From contig OU342809.1 in assembly GCA_910591455.2 (NCBI GenBank), positions 21,880,349 through 21,944,348 of the forward strand: DNA of 64,000 bases, given 5' to 3'. Origin of the DNA: Pholis gunnellus. Taxonomy: Eukaryota > Chordata > Actinopteri > Perciformes > Pholidae. Positions 61,691 through 64,000 of the stretch are shown one piece after another. The position numbers were made by a program, and so were the translations under genes. Within the stretch, counting starts at the first letter, position 1. Each line of letters opens with the position of its first letter. Under the pieces are notes generated by a model, which was given only the letters and a program-made list of their open reading frames with translations, was not told the DNA's origin and searched no databases.

Positions 61691-64000
61691 CTGCCGTGGC
61701 TGTCACATCTCATTGTGTGTCACTCCTTCCTATGTTCCACCCCTGTTTGAACTCACTGTAATATAAAACAAGAAAAGGGCCTACAATCATTTCCTTACAG
61801 AAACAAAAGGATTCTTGCACACAACACACAGACGAGTACAATCCTTTGTGTATTTTGCTCATGTATTTGTTCTCCACAGGGTGACAGGATACAATTAGGG
61901 ACAAAAAGCACCGTGGGAGCATAATGATACCCAGCCACTGCACTCTCTTCAGTTAGGTAGGAGACGTGCCACTGGATACAGCACACACAAGAAGGCAAAA
62001 ATGTACCATTTGCTGAAAGTTTGGAGATCCGAAGCTCCTGCCAGTGTCACACATCTGTGCATGTTTTTGTATAAAAAACACCAGCCGGAACATAATATTG
62101 AGCTTCACAGGTAATGTAACCCGAGCCTTGCTGCCTTACAGCAACATGAAGTGAGACCGCTGTTTGTGCCCAAACTTGTCTCGTTTAAGCTGCAATGCAT
62201 GGCACGCAGTCCGAAACAGGAAAATAAATTGAAAGGGACTGAACCATGGACGGTCACAAGCTTCATCCAGCTGCACAGCCTGCTAGTTATTAAAGTATTG
62301 ATGCTTTTTATTACAAAACGACTATTTCTGTTTATTTTGATAGCTCTGAATTAAAAACATGCAATTGGAAATTAAAATAGACAAACTGGCTCGACTTGAT
62401 TCTGCTCTTGCATCAGTGGGACTTACTGGTATGGACTTAAATTAGACTCAAAATGGTCACAAATGTGTATTACATGATCTACAAACGAAAAATAAGATTT
62501 ATTTGTGCAATAATTTGTGTGTATTTTAGGTTATTCACGAATGTGTGTTCCAATTTACACACAAATACTAACCGTATTGAACACACAAATGCACACATCA
62601 CCTCCTGAATGAATATCAATATTTTACCAACAGATTTTCAACTTCACAGATCTGATCTCGTTCGCCTTCAAAAAGCTTCCTGTGTATACAAAATGTCTAC
62701 AAATTCATTAAAAATAAATAACTTATTTTGTATTTAGTTACAGATTTTTAAATGTGTGCACACGGATCGTCTGAAATGCACAAATCCGGTTACATTCGCT
62801 CGAGGACTTTTGATACGCTTTTCAGTCTCTACTCAATTGCATGCTATGTTTAAGTGCTGGTGGGAAACTGGGACATCTGGGCAGATATGATGCTAACCGG
62901 CGCTACGAACTAGACAGGCCTTTCTTGACATGTCATTGCAGGGTAAACACAGCTGTAATCATTAACATTAATTATGGCCATGTTCCATTTAGGTGGGCCA
63001 AGGCCCTGGTATTGTGCATGCGGGCTCACTGGAATGACTGTGACACACTAAATAGAACGGTTTCTCAATTACACCTGTGTTTACCCTGCTATGACCTGTC
63101 AAAATGGCTGCTGTGTGAAGGGCCCAATGTTCATTTGACATTTCATTTCAATGAGAACGCTGCATAGGTCACAGCCCGAGGAAAACTGTATGACTTCTTA
63201 CCAAGAAATGCTACCAAAATAGAAAACCTTCTTGGGTGTGAAGCAGAGCCGTAGGTCTTTCTCTATTTGGATTTTATGTGTAACTGACTCGGATACATAA
63301 TCCAATGGCCCACCAAATAGAAGCACATTATGCTGAAATCCAGTGGTTTTGACATAAACTATACTCAGATCAAAACAAGCTGAGCTGTGATTGGCTCTTC
63401 CTTTTTATTAAAAAGGCCTTCTGAAGAGCAGAGACGACAGATGTGCCACTATTCTTATTTGTGACGTAGAAAGCTGTAAGCATGAATCACACCAATGTGA
63501 AAGGAATACTGCATAGTGGAATGGCTACAAAAGAGATAAAAAAAGTATTTATAAAAAGAGGGTAGTAGCTACAGATTGTTTTTTTAAGAAACCAACCAGG
63601 ATCATAATGCTGGTAGAATCAAACAATTCTTATTTATTCATAACGAAAGCCACCCACATATGATCAGAGGTAAAAATAAATCACTCCGCGCTGGCTGTGC
63701 CATTGTTTTCCTAAAGGGAGAAATTGCCACCGGTTCGCAGTGCTCAAAGCTCAAATTATTTCAATGACGACCTTGGTAGCCGCTGACCTTTCAAACCAAT
63801 GAGATAACAACTGCATACGTTGTTGTTGCCTAGAAACAGTGAATAGCTTCCCTGCGTACTTTTCGATGACATATTGTACCTGCACTTTGCCTCTGCAAGA
63901 ATGTCTTATCATGTGAAGGCAGCTTAAGAGTCTACAGTCACGCCGGTGTCTCTGTGAGGCATTATTCAGGCAGCGCTAAATGCTAACACAAGCATAGCAA

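Larger units (their letters stand above)
57929..64000 (-). other. Presumed copine intron, no further exon recognised
   Basis: About 6 kb upstream of the vWA exon. It contains several CA microsatellites (60260-60316, 61112-61137, 61257-61298, 61577-61688), a GACA run (about 59033-59050), a LINE fragment (59570-59850) and otherwise plain sequence. The preceding copine exon was looked for and not found. Confidence 0.45.

Noticed and set aside
61425..61766. Open frames through CA repeats (poly-Thr/His, and poly-Cys/Val near 8349)
   Set aside because: Microsatellite translation artefacts.

Overview
This is a vertebrate nuclear window, almost certainly from a teleost (ray-finned) fish. Evidence: intron-containing vertebrate genes with GT-AG splice sites, long CA/GT microsatellites, fish-type Tc1, piggyBac, hAT and L2-like repeats, and a replication-dependent histone cluster. 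All calls come from reading the sequence; no database search was possible.

Layout. (1) 1694-8342, plus: a complete 11-exon polypeptide GalNAc-transferase of the GALNT8 type (Y-subfamily, YGGEN motif), 623 aa, with a perfect 23-bp hairpin just upstream of its start. (2) 8343-12600: its 3' UTR, a hAT-like element, a broken Kunitz/BPTI exon and a 702-bp inverted-repeat element. (3) 12733-39774: nine intronless histone genes in mixed orientation: H4(+), H2B(+), H1(-), H4(-), H3(-), H2B(+), H4(+), H1(-), H3(+). Each has the histone 3' stem-loop. No H2A gene is visible. The spaces hold transposon remains (piggyBac x2, Tc1, hAT/BED, LINE tail) and a tRNA-Pro(AGG) gene on the minus strand at 36378-36449. 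(4) 41100-50085, plus: PSME3IP1 (FAM192A/NIP30/PIP30), six coding exons, 284 aa, whose third coding intron looks like an AT-AC U12-type intron. (5) 54745-57928, minus: the last two coding exons and 3' UTR of a copine, probably CPNE2, whose 5' part lies beyond the right edge. The tail-to-tail PSME3IP1/copine pair matches the human 16q13 order as I remember it.

How the parts work together. The histone genes would supply H1, H2B, H3 and H4 in S phase. They appear as duplicated blocks in both orientations: coding regions, proximal promoters and 3' stem-loops are almost identical between copies, while the spacers have diverged and filled with transposons. GALNT8 (Golgi O-glycosylation), PSME3IP1 (nuclear PA28-gamma regulator) and the copine (calcium-dependent membrane binding) are unrelated neighbours. 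The most notable observations are the absence of H2A, the cysteine-bearing H2B variant, the H4-specific stem-loop with compensating base changes, the AT-AC intron, and a piggyBac insertion whose empty site survives in an adjacent tandem duplicate.
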